64,000 nt of DNA from a candidate division KSB1 bacterium. GTDB lineage: Bacteria; Zhuqueibacterota; JdFR-76; DREG01. Positions 27,931 through 36,385 of the stretch are shown piece after piece. Location of the stretch: positions 1-64,000 of the forward strand of contig JADFJB010000004.1 of NCBI GenBank assembly GCA_022566355.1, given 5' to 3'. Below the pieces are notes generated by a model, which had not been told where the DNA came from, did no database searches, and worked only from the letters and a program-made list of their open reading frames with translations. How positions within the stretch are numbered: the stretch's first letter is position 1; each line of letters starts with the position of its first letter. The position numbers and the translations under genes are program-made.

Positions 27931-28956
27931 TTAAAGAAAATATTCTTGAATTTTAGTTTCGAGCCTGGATGTGTCTGGAGGAGCTAGTGTAAGATAACTG
28001 GCACCTGCTTTCTTGGCTTTTAAAGCCAGGTCCCGGTTCCATTTGTTCCCCTGAAGCCAAATAGGAATATGGTAACCTTCGAGATCCTTATTGATTTTAT
28101 TACATAATGCAATGCCTTGTTGCTCTCTATCATCAACAAGGAGTATAATTAATTTGATGGCATATTGTAAAATACGTTCTTTCAACTCTGCATACGATTC
28201 TATAAATTCAAAATCAATATTATTTCTTGTCAGGATTGTTTGTATAATAGAGTCACACTGTATATTCAATTGAATAAATAATGTTTGGACTTCTTCCGAA
28301 AGTTGCTGTTCATCTTCATCTGATGAATTGGTACTATTTGTTTGTTTTTGATAAAATAAATCCCAATGTATTTGTCGTTCAAGAAAACTATCAATAATAG
28401 AAACAGGTAAAATCAAATGAAACTTAATATTTCCAAAGTCATTTACTTTTGCTACAAACGGCATAGAAATTAAGTATGGATCATCAAACGGAAATTCCAT
28501 TTCTTTTTTCCGTTCCCAAAGATTTGTATTGATTTGCTTGATATGTATCTTTTCAGGTAAAAGATCAGACATAATTCGATTCAGGGAACCAATCAATTGG
28601 TTACAGATTTCTCCAAATGCATCTTTGTCGGCTTCATCCATATCCAATTTTGAAAGTTTCTCATCAAGTATATTTTTACTAAACATGGAAAGTATACCAC
28701 TCAATAGAATGGCCATACTTTTTTGGAAAACAAAAATACCCTTACTTGAATAGGATTTACTTATCTCAAGTGTACTAACAGCGAGTGGCAGAGTAAAAAT
28801 GGGCAAGGTACGATCCAGCTCAATAATCGACCAATTCTGTTTTATTATAGATAGATCTTCCCCCAGTAATAAACCTAGGTTCTTTAAAAGTTCATTTGAA
28901 GAATCCGTCTGAAATTCATTAATCCATTTTTGAGCTTCTTCAAACTGTTCGTCCAT
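27931..28956 (-). CDS. CheC/CheX-like phosphatase domain with degenerate receiver-like tail
   Basis: A 341-residue cytoplasmic protein that I do not recognise as a named gene. Around residue 112, the stretch DAFGEICNQLIGSL contains the D-x3-E-x2-N motif of CheC/CheX/FliY CheY-phosphatases. The last 90 residues (ESYAELKERILQYAIKLII, LLVDD, then IPIWLQ.., KKAGASYLTLAP) resemble the second half of a response-regulator fold, but lack a clear N-terminal acidic pair and the usual K-P. It probably modulates CheY-P, either as an enzyme or as a regulated adaptor. It lies last in the cheY-cheX-orf reverse operon, four bases after cheX. Confidence 0.6.
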   Translation of the reverse strand: MDEQFEEAQKWINEFQTDSSNELLKNLGLLLGEDLSIIKQNWSIIELDRTLPIFTLPLAVSTLEISKSYSSKGIFVFQKSMAILLSGILSMFSKNILDEKLSKLDMDEADKDAFGEICNQLIGSLNRIMSDLLPEKIHIKQINTNLWERKKEMEFPFDDPYLISMPFVAKVNDFGNIKFHLILPVSIIDSFLERQIHWDLFYQKQTNSTNSSDEDEQQLSEEVQTLFIQLNIQCDSIIQTILTRNNIDFEFIESYAELKERILQYAIKLIILLVDDREQQGIALCNKINKDLEGYHIPIWLQGNKWNRDLALKAKKAGASYLTLAPPDTSRLETKIQEYFL

Positions 28957-28960
28957 GAGG

Positions 28961-29461
28961 TTATTTGGATTTGTTTTTAAATGTCAATTGTACATATAAA
29001 GTATGCTGTCCTCCATTGCAGGCAAACAACTTATTATTTTTCAAATCAAAATGATTAGTTGTAAAATCATTACCATCAATAACGGCAGGAATCGATTGTT
29101 TAAAGGGTTGCTTATCCGTTCCCAGTTTTGATTTAAATGTACCGACAACTAAATTTGTCAATTCACCAAGGGCATCGCGAACCTCTTCATCCACATCATC
29201 TATTTTCGAACCTAACATGCATTCTGCTATATGTACAGACAGATCACCAGAGCAATAGAGAGAAATTAATCCGGTATAATCACCTACGAAACCAATTGAA
29301 GAAACAAAATATTTGCCTGGAAAATCAACAGGACCTTTTACTAGTCGAATGTTTTGAATATCCATTATTCCGAAAGTTTCAAGCGTTTCTTTGATGGATT
29401 CTTCTAATTTGATGGATTCTTCTAATAATGTACTGGTTTCCTTTTCAAGCAATATTTCCAT
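28961..29461 (-). CDS. cheX: CheY-P phosphatase CheX
   Basis: A 166-residue protein of the CheX class, which dephosphorylates CheY-P. It has the signature EEVRDALGELTNLVVGTFKSKL (D-x3-E-x2-N, with E and N as catalytic residues) after the beta-rich SIGFVGDYTGLISLYCS. The C-terminal strands end in YVQLTFKN. A single phosphatase motif favours CheX over two-motif CheC. It lies between cheY and the receiver-tailed phosphatase-like gene. Confidence 0.88.
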   Translation of the reverse strand: MEILLEKETSTLLEESIKLEESIKETLETFGIMDIQNIRLVKGPVDFPGKYFVSSIGFVGDYTGLISLYCSGDLSVHIAECMLGSKIDDVDEEVRDALGELTNLVVGTFKSKLGTDKQPFKQSIPAVIDGNDFTTNHFDLKNNKLFACNGGQHTLYVQLTFKNKSK

Positions 29462-29490
29462 AGTAAATCTGTCCTAAAAATTAAAATTGT

Positions 29491-29868
29491 TTATCTTATG
29501 GCTCTATTTATCTTATCCAATATTTGATCCGGTGAAAATGGCTTTACTACATACCCGTTAGCACCGGCATTCATAACCTCTTCCATAATGTCAGTACCTG
29601 ATTCCGTTGTTATCATAATGATTCTGCACTGATCCAGTTGACGCTTCTTCCGAATTTCTTTAACAAACTCTAAACCATCCATATTTGGCATATTTATATC
29701 ACTAAGGATGATATCGCATTGCCACTTTTCGAGCTGCTCTAAACCTTCCTGTCCATCGCCCGCTTCAAGTAAATGGTCGATTTTTACTCCAGCTTGTCGT
29801 AAATTTTTTGAAATAATTTTTCTCATAACAGAAGAATCATCCACGACTAATACTGTAAATCCCATCAC
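29491..29868 (-). CDS. cheY: Chemotaxis response regulator CheY
   Basis: A 125-residue single receiver domain that carries the signal from CheA to FliM. It shows the acidic pair VVDDS, the phosphoacceptor ILSDINMPNMDG, ITTES for the threonine/serine switch and VVKPF for the lysine. TAGGAGATG precedes the ATG. It is the first gene of the reverse trio, with a sigma-28-like site upstream. Confidence 0.95.
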   Translation of the reverse strand: MMGFTVLVVDDSSVMRKIISKNLRQAGVKIDHLLEAGDGQEGLEQLEKWQCDIILSDINMPNMDGLEFVKEIRKKRQLDQCRIIMITTESGTDIMEEVMNAGANGYVVKPFSPDQILDKINRAIR

Positions 29869-29935
29869 ATCTCCTAAGTTTGATATTTAATATTATTATT
29901 ATTCACAAATTATTATTTATAGTACTTCAATGCTT

Positions 29936-29962
29936 AATTCGGTAAAAATGGCAAAACTCTTA
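29936..29962 (-). promoter_or_regulatory. Sigma-28-like promoter for cheY
   Basis: On the reverse strand TAAG, 15 bases, then ACCGAATT approximates the FliA consensus TAAA-N15-GCCGATAA. It lies about 70 bases before cheY and just inside the repeat copy. Confidence 0.55.
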
Positions 29963-29982
29963 AGCCTATGTACTAAAAATAC

Positions 29983-30160
29983 TTAACCTGAACTATTCAT
30001 AAACTTTATAATTGTTATCCAAGAAAAGAACATTTCACCCTATTTTCATGCTTAATATTCTGCTTTTTCATATGCATGGAAATAGATCCCGTTTCACGAC
30101 GGGATGACATAATTGGAAGTTTTAAGCTTAAAAATATGATTCATGAATTATCCAGGTTAA
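29983..30160 (-). repeat. MITE-like repeat, copy 3 (inverted)
   Basis: About 178 bp in the opposite orientation to copies 1 and 2, with ends TTAACCTGAACTATTCATAA and TTCATGAATTATCCAGGTTAA. The hairpin ATCCCGT...ACGGGAT is kept. It sits between divergent cheY and cheA, without overlapping either promoter candidate. Confidence 0.8.
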
Positions 30161-30194
30161 TTGCTGTTATTAAGAAATAGTTTTGAATTTTCTC

Positions 30195-30221
30195 TAAAAT
30201 TTTCATTAGGATTGCCGATTG
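30195..30221 (+). promoter_or_regulatory. Sigma-28-type promoter for the cheA operon
   Basis: TAAA (30195-30198), exactly 15 bases, then GCCGATTG (30214-30221) is an almost perfect match to TAAA-N15-GCCGATAA. It lies about 87 bases before cheA. fliA itself is at 48849. Confidence 0.8.
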
Positions 30222-30307
30222 TATACTTGCAGCAGAATGATGTTTGCACTCGGTAGAATGTTGAATTAAGTATAAACAAATTTTTATCAACGGTAATAGA
30301 TCTAACC

Positions 30308-32611
30308 ATGGAATTGCAATTAACAGAAGAAGATGCAGAAATACTTCAGTCATTTATTAGTGAAAGTAGTGAAGGAATTGAAGAAACAGAACCCTTACTT
30401 ATCGAGTTGGAAGAAACAGTATCCGAATGCGGACATGTAGATTCGTCAAAAATAGATAAGATTTTTCGGACCTTCCATTCAATAAAGGGCAGCGCTGGTT
30501 TTATAGGATTGACAATAACCAATAGAACCACCCATCACGCTGAAACGCTGTTGGACTTAATTCGCAAAAATAAAATACCTCTCATCAAAGATCATATAGA
30601 TATTTTTTTGGAGCTTTGCGATTTCTTTCGAGGCCTTTTTGACCATCTTAAATCGAAAGTATCAGAGGAAGGATTTGAAGAGAGGGCGCAAGAATTAGTT
30701 GAGCATCTTGATAGAATGGCAAATGAAGCCCCAGCTCCTGAAAGTGTCGAACCCAATTTAGACGAGCAGGTTGAAATTGATTCTCAAGCTCAAACAGAAC
30801 CAAGAGAAACTGAAGGAAAAAAGCAAGAGCAAGATAAAAGCTATTCTACTGAATTGCAAGAATTGCTGGGGACAGATGAAATAATTAAACAATACTTAGC
30901 CGAAACAGATGAACTACTTGATTCTCTTGAACAAGAATTATTAGAGATTGAGAAAAATCCTGGTAATGTGGAGTTAGCCGATAATGCTTTTCGTTCTTTA
31001 CATACTTTGAAAGGCAATGCCGGATTTTTAGACTATACGGATATTGTTACCATTACACATATTTCGGAGAATTTTCTGGAATTTGTGCGCTCTGGCGAAT
31101 TAGAACCATCTCATTCCCAGATATCCATATTGCTCGAAATTCCCGATAAAATCAGGAATGCTCTGCAAAATCTGTCGTCGAACAAGAAGCCAGTTATCGA
31201 GAACCTGAATGATTTCATAACATTAATGACCAATTCTTTTAATGGACATGAAGAAGAAAAACCTTTAGAGAGTCCGCAACAAAAAATCGATTTGGATGGA
31301 CTGCTGCCACAAAAAGAAAAAATTGAACCACAAGAAGCCAAAACTAGTCCAGTGAGATCTAAACCTGAAGAAATACCTAAAAAGGAATCGGTGAAAAAGG
31401 CTGTCGTTTCGAAAAAAAGTGTATCAAATGAGTTCATCCGAGTAGATGTAAACAAATTAAATGAACTAATGGATTTGGTGGGTGAGATAGTTATCGCAGA
31501 ATCGATGGTTTCACAACACCCCGATATCATAGAAAAAGATTTACCCGGTTTTGAGAAATCTGCAATGCATTTACAAAAAAACATTCGCTATTTACAAGAA
31601 ATTTCAACTTCTATGAGGATGGTTCCGATTTCCGGTCTCTTCCGAAAAATGATACGTCTGGTACGGGATTTAGCTAACAAAAGTGGAAAAAGAGTCGAGC
31701 TTTCTATTATCGGGGGCGAAACTGAAGTAGACCGTTCTGTCATTGAACATATTTCCGATCCACTGGTGCATATCATCCGGAATTCCGTTGATCATGGTTT
31801 AGAGTCTAGCGATGAAAGAAAACAAGCTGGTAAAGATCCTGTTGGCAACGTTTTTCTGGAAGCAAAAAGAGTTGGTGGAGAAATCTGGATTGTGATTCAG
31901 GATGATGGAAAAGGTCTGAATCGTGAAAAAATTATTGCGAAGGCAATTGAAAAAGGTATTATAACAGGAACAGGGGAAGAGCTTACGGATCACCAGGTTT
32001 ATAATATGATTTTTGCACCGGGTTTTTCAACTGCGGACAAAATAACTGATATTTCCGGGCGCGGAGTAGGATTGGATGTTGTGGTGCGAAACCTTGAGAG
32101 CATACGGGGAAGAGTTGAGGTTACAAGCAAAATGGGTGAAGGGTCAACCTTTAGCCTTAGAATTCCATTAACGACCGCAATTGTGGAAGGTATGCTCCTT
32201 AGAGTAGGGCATGCAGTATATGCAATTCCAACTTTGGATATTCGTGAATCATTGAAAATACAACAATCGAGTGTCACGAATTTATTGGATGGACATGAGG
32301 TAGTAAAAATCAGAGATGAGCTTTTACCTGTCCTGAGAATTCATGAACTGCATGATATATACGATGCAAAAACAGATTTAAATGAAGGACTGATCATTGT
32401 TGCAACGAAAGGTGGTAAATCTGTTTGCTTGTTTGTTGATGAAATAGTAGAGCAAAAGCAACTCGTTATTAAATCACTTCCACCCTACATGGGAGATGTG
32501 AAAGGTGTTACAGGATGTACAATTTTGGGTGACGGAAATATATGCCTTATCCTGGACGTAGCGAATATAATCAAACTAGCCGAAACGCAAACAGAATTAG
32601 TGGAGGGTTAA
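30308..32611 (+). CDS. cheA: Chemotaxis histidine kinase CheA with two HPt domains
   Basis: A 767-residue kinase that phosphorylates CheY and CheB under receptor control. HPt-1 has H57 in FHSIKGSAGF. A second full HPt (about 180-290) has H232 in LHTLKGNAGF. The dimerisation domain begins near 373 (FIRVDVNKLNELMDLVGEIVI). The HATPase shows HIIRNSVDHGLE, DDGKGL and GRGVGLDVV. The C-terminal CheW-like domain follows. No obvious P2 CheY-binding domain is visible. It heads an operon behind a sigma-28-type site. Confidence 0.97.
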   Translation: MELQLTEEDAEILQSFISESSEGIEETEPLLIELEETVSECGHVDSSKIDKIFRTFHSIKGSAGFIGLTITNRTTHHAETLLDLIRKNKIPLIKDHIDIFLELCDFFRGLFDHLKSKVSEEGFEERAQELVEHLDRMANEAPAPESVEPNLDEQVEIDSQAQTEPRETEGKKQEQDKSYSTELQELLGTDEIIKQYLAETDELLDSLEQELLEIEKNPGNVELADNAFRSLHTLKGNAGFLDYTDIVTITHISENFLEFVRSGELEPSHSQISILLEIPDKIRNALQNLSSNKKPVIENLNDFITLMTNSFNGHEEEKPLESPQQKIDLDGLLPQKEKIEPQEAKTSPVRSKPEEIPKKESVKKAVVSKKSVSNEFIRVDVNKLNELMDLVGEIVIAESMVSQHPDIIEKDLPGFEKSAMHLQKNIRYLQEISTSMRMVPISGLFRKMIRLVRDLANKSGKRVELSIIGGETEVDRSVIEHISDPLVHIIRNSVDHGLESSDERKQAGKDPVGNVFLEAKRVGGEIWIVIQDDGKGLNREKIIAKAIEKGIITGTGEELTDHQVYNMIFAPGFSTADKITDISGRGVGLDVVVRNLESIRGRVEVTSKMGEGSTFSLRIPLTTAIVEGMLLRVGHAVYAIPTLDIRESLKIQQSSVTNLLDGHEVVKIRDELLPVLRIHELHDIYDAKTDLNEGLIIVATKGGKSVCLFVDEIVEQKQLVIKSLPPYMGDVKGVTGCTILGDGNICLILDVANIIKLAETQTELVEG

Positions 32612-33112
32612 ATGGCTGAGGAACTAACTGCAATAGATACAGATCAAGGTCAAAATACTTTGAATTGCAAATACTTAACATTTGCTATTGAAAACGAGGA
32701 ATACGGAATTGAAATACGTGATGTTACTGAAATCATTGGTATACAAACCATAACTGGTTTACCTGATACGCCACAGTACATAAAAGGTGTTATTAATCTT
32801 CGAGGAAAAGTAGTACCCGTTATTGATGTTAGGCTCAGATTCAATTTTGAAGAAAGAGGATACGATGACAGAACTTGTATTATCGTTGTCAATATAAATA
32901 ATTCTTCAATTGGATTAATTGTGGATACGGTGTCTGAAGTTATTGACATTCCTAGCGAGGATGTGGATCCGCCTCAACTCATTAATAAAGATTCTGAGAA
33001 TAGATATATTGCGGGTTTTGGTAAATTCGAAAATAAAGTGAAAATTCTTTTGAATACAAAAAAATTACTTTTCGAGGAAGATTTACCAAGTTTACAATCG
33101 CGACAAAATTAA
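32612..33112 (+). CDS. cheW: Chemotaxis coupling protein CheW
   Basis: A 166-residue SH3-like coupling protein joining receptors to CheA. It has FAIENEEYGIEIRDVTEIIG, LPDTPQYIKGVINLRGKVVPVIDVRLRF and IGLIVDTVSEVIDI, all classical CheW blocks. It starts one base after the cheA stop. Confidence 0.97.
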   Translation: MAEELTAIDTDQGQNTLNCKYLTFAIENEEYGIEIRDVTEIIGIQTITGLPDTPQYIKGVINLRGKVVPVIDVRLRFNFEERGYDDRTCIIVVNINNSSIGLIVDTVSEVIDIPSEDVDPPQLINKDSENRYIAGFGKFENKVKILLNTKKLLFEEDLPSLQSRQN

Positions 33113-33187
33113 ATTAACTGAAAGAAGTGAGAAAGGTGACGATGGGACCACTAACCCATTAAATATACTGACAGTGTAGGTTCAATT

Positions 33188-35479
33188 ATGCAATTCAAGA
33201 ATATGAATATTAAGATCAAAATTTTAATCACTTTTATTAGTTCGATAGTCATCCTAATGTTGATTGCGACAATCATCAACCATGGTTTGACGAAGAGAGC
33301 TTTAACATCGAATTTACAATCCTCCCTTGAAGTGATGAGTGCAATTGCAGGAAACGCCGTAAAAGCCGGCTTAGAATTTGAAGACGTAGATGAAGTAGGT
33401 TCTTCAATGAGTGCATTTACTGGCCTAGACTTGTTTTCTTACATACTCGTGCAAGATAAAAACAAAAATAATGTGTTTGAGTATCGCAAAGAAGGTTTGC
33501 CAAAAATAGATATGGTTGAGATCTCACTTATTACAGATGAAATAAATGATGAAATGTTTTACACCATTCCTGTTGAAGCGAATGGTCAGGAAATGGGTTC
33601 ATTAACGATTGGAATTTCGCTAGAAAATCGGAATAAAACTTTAAACTCGACAAAATGGGCATCGATACTTTTGGCGCTGGTTATGATTGCAGTATTTACT
33701 TTGATTACAACAATCACTTCTAATTATATTTCCAAACCTATTCAACAGATTACAATTATAGCACAAGAATTAGAAAAAGGGAATTTGGATCAACAAATTA
33801 ATATCCAGAGAGGAGATGAAATAGGTAAACTTGCTGATTCATTACGTACAATGATTGATGCGCAAAAGAACAAAGCTTATGTTGCAGACCAGATTGCACA
33901 AGGGAATCTCTCAGTTCAATTTAATGCAATTTCGAATCAAGATGTTTTAGGCAATGCTATGGTATCGATGAAGCATAGTCTAGATTTGATGCAGACAGAG
34001 CTTCAAAATACTATAGATGAACAGAAAAATGGTAACTTGGATGCCAGGTGTAATCCCGGGAAACTCAAAGGAGTTTATGCTGAATTACTTTCAGGTGTTA
34101 ACGATTCTTTGGATGCAGTGATCCAACCATTATCTGAAGGGATTCATATTTTACAAGAATATGCCAATGGTGATTTAACAAAAAAAATGCGTTCGCTTCC
34201 AGGTAAACAGGTCTTTGTAGCACAAGGCTTGGATTCCATTCGCAATACCCTATTGTCTCTTATTGAAGAAAGTAAGTCAATGGCAAAGGCTGCGGAAGAA
34301 GGTGAATTAAGCAAAAGAGGTGATGCATCTAAATTTAAAGGAGAATATAGAGAAATTATTCTAGGCATGAATAATACCCTTGATAATATCCTTCGGCCAA
34401 TAAATGAAGCGATTGATTGTCTGGCTATGATTGCTGAAGGTAACCTAAAGGCTACTGTAAATGGTGAGTATAAGGGCGATCATGCAATTATAAAAGAATC
34501 TATTAACACTACATTTAATTCAATTAATGAAATACTTGGACAGATGAATAATTTAGTAGATATTGTATCTACAGGTGCACAACAGGTGGCCGATTCCAGT
34601 CAATCCCTTTCTTATGGATCTACCCAACAGGCAAGTTCGCTTGAGGAGATCAGCGCATCTATGGGTGAAATTGGAGCTCAAACAAAAATAAATGCAGAAA
34701 ATGCTCTTAAAGCAAATAAGCTTGCATCAAATTCGCATGTTGCTGCTGAGCAAGGTAATCAACAAATGAAGAAGATGTTGCAAGCAATGGATGAGATTAA
34801 TAATTCGTCTAATGAAATTTCAAAAATAATCAAAGTCATTGATGAAATTGCATTTCAAACCAACTTGCTAGCTCTTAATGCTGCTGTCGAAGCTGCCAGG
34901 GCAGGAGTGCATGGCAAAGGTTTCGCAGTAGTAGCTGAGGAGGTTAGAAACCTTGCACAACGTAGCGCCAAGGCTGCACAAGAAACTACGAATCTTATCA
35001 GTGGATCTGTAGAAAAAGTTGAAAATGGTACAAAGATAGCTAACGAAACGGATAAAGCGCTCAGTGAAATTGTAAAAGGTGTTACTGAAGTTACGGAATT
35101 AGTCGGAAAAATTGCCGAAGCTTCGAATGAACAAGCACAGGGAATCGATCAGGTCAATTTAGGCCTAAACCAGATTGATAGTATAACCCAGAAAAATTCA
35201 GCTAGTGCTGAAGACAGTGCAAGCGCAGCAAAAGAATTGTCCAACCAAAGTGAAAATCTAAAGATGATGCTGAAGAGTTTCAACTTATCAAGTCAGAAAA
35301 TTGAAACCCCGCGAATGCCTAAGGCTAAATCAAAAGATATTTTAAAATTAGAGGTTTCTGATGTTAAAGTGAGTTCAGGCAATCTGGCAGATAGACTGAA
35401 GGACGGAAAAGTTGATGATGAGGATATAAATCCATCGGACATCATTAAATTTGATGAGGATGAATTTGGTAAGTTCTAA
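33188..35479 (+). CDS. Methyl-accepting chemotaxis protein with tandem HAMP modules
   Basis: A 763-residue transmembrane receptor. It has TM1 (about 11-33), a periplasmic sensor of about 125 residues, TM2 (about 157-178) and a first HAMP (about 180-232), then about four further HAMP-like units, each with a GxL core (QGNLSVQ, NGNLDARC, NGDLTKKM, EGELSKRG, EGNLKATV). The signalling tip is EIAFQTNLLALNAAVEAARAGVHGKGFAVVAEEVRNLAQRSA. There is no CheR-docking pentapeptide at the C-terminus. The ligand is unknown. It is the only receptor in the window, sitting between cheW and cheR. Confidence 0.95.
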   Translation: MQFKNMNIKIKILITFISSIVILMLIATIINHGLTKRALTSNLQSSLEVMSAIAGNAVKAGLEFEDVDEVGSSMSAFTGLDLFSYILVQDKNKNNVFEYRKEGLPKIDMVEISLITDEINDEMFYTIPVEANGQEMGSLTIGISLENRNKTLNSTKWASILLALVMIAVFTLITTITSNYISKPIQQITIIAQELEKGNLDQQINIQRGDEIGKLADSLRTMIDAQKNKAYVADQIAQGNLSVQFNAISNQDVLGNAMVSMKHSLDLMQTELQNTIDEQKNGNLDARCNPGKLKGVYAELLSGVNDSLDAVIQPLSEGIHILQEYANGDLTKKMRSLPGKQVFVAQGLDSIRNTLLSLIEESKSMAKAAEEGELSKRGDASKFKGEYREIILGMNNTLDNILRPINEAIDCLAMIAEGNLKATVNGEYKGDHAIIKESINTTFNSINEILGQMNNLVDIVSTGAQQVADSSQSLSYGSTQQASSLEEISASMGEIGAQTKINAENALKANKLASNSHVAAEQGNQQMKKMLQAMDEINNSSNEISKIIKVIDEIAFQTNLLALNAAVEAARAGVHGKGFAVVAEEVRNLAQRSAKAAQETTNLISGSVEKVENGTKIANETDKALSEIVKGVTEVTELVGKIAEASNEQAQGIDQVNLGLNQIDSITQKNSASAEDSASAAKELSNQSENLKMMLKSFNLSSQKIETPRMPKAKSKDILKLEVSDVKVSSGNLADRLKDGKVDDEDINPSDIIKFDEDEFGKF

Positions 35480-35551
35480 TGTTTGATAAGTCCATTAATT
35501 GAAGAATCGAATTTCCCGATTTAAAAGTAGTACACAAAAATCAGGTAATCA

Positions 35552-36385
35552 TTGAATTTACAATTAACAATTACAAATAATGAGTTCAAACTCATTAGAA
35601 ACCTTATTTATGATCAATTCGGGATTAACCTCTGCGAACAAAAAAAAGGTTTGGTTGTTGGTAGATTGCGAAAAGTTCTTAACCAAAATGGATTTAATAG
35701 TTTTGGACAGTATTATGACTATGTAAAGTCAGATACAACTGGTGAAGCTCTGAAAACCTTAATCGATAAAATATCCACGAATCATACATATTTTTTTAGG
35801 GAGAAGGCACATTTTGATTTTTTAATGAAAAATACTTTTCCTGAAATAGCACAAAAAATTGCAGGAAGTAAGATAAATAATTTACGAATTTGGTGTGCAG
35901 GTTGCTCATCCGGTGAGGAACCCTATACCTTGGCAATGATTTTGTTAGAATACTTTGGTATGAAGATTAGTAATTGGGATACAGGAATTCTTGCAACAGA
36001 CATATCTTCTGAAATATTAGAAAAGGCGAACGAAGCGATTTACGCGACTACTAATGTTGCGAATTTACCAAATACTTACCTTCATAAATATTTTAAAGAA
36101 ATTTCCAAAGAGACCTGGGCAGTTAAGGATAAATTAAAGAAGCTCGTTTTATTCAAACAGTTAAATTTAATGAGAGAAGATTATCCTTTTAAAGGGAAAT
36201 TCGACGTTATCTTTTGTCGCAATGTAATGATTTATTTCGACAATGTGAAAAGGGAAAATCTGATCAATAAATTCTACAAATACACCCAACCAGGTGGTTA
36301 TCTTTTTGTTGGGCATGCTGAATCACTGACAAGATATCAATGTCCTTATCGATATATTAAACCTGGGGTATATAAAAAGGAATAA
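35552..36385 (+). CDS. cheR: Chemotaxis methyltransferase CheR
   Basis: A 277-residue SAM-dependent methyltransferase acting on receptor glutamates. It has the N-terminal helical domain and the SAM site IWCAGCSSGEEPYTLAM, followed by ILATDISSEIL and FDVIFCRNVMIYFD. A TTG start is used; no in-frame ATG is near. Its stop overlaps the cheB ATG by one base. Confidence 0.96.
   Translation: MNLQLTITNNEFKLIRNLIYDQFGINLCEQKKGLVVGRLRKVLNQNGFNSFGQYYDYVKSDTTGEALKTLIDKISTNHTYFFREKAHFDFLMKNTFPEIAQKIAGSKINNLRIWCAGCSSGEEPYTLAMILLEYFGMKISNWDTGILATDISSEILEKANEAIYATTNVANLPNTYLHKYFKEISKETWAVKDKLKKLVLFKQLNLMREDYPFKGKFDVIFCRNVMIYFDNVKRENLINKFYKYTQPGGYLFVGHAESLTRYQCPYRYIKPGVYKKE

Noticed and set aside
27995-28010. 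TGGCACCTGCTTTCTT as a sigma-54 site
   Set aside because: The GC at -12 is missing and it is inside a coding region with no gene head downstream on that strand.
31111-31584. Reverse-strand open frame of 157 codons within cheA
   Set aside because: Antisense to the linker of cheA; composition (S, F and C-rich) is that of a shadow frame and no family is recognisable.
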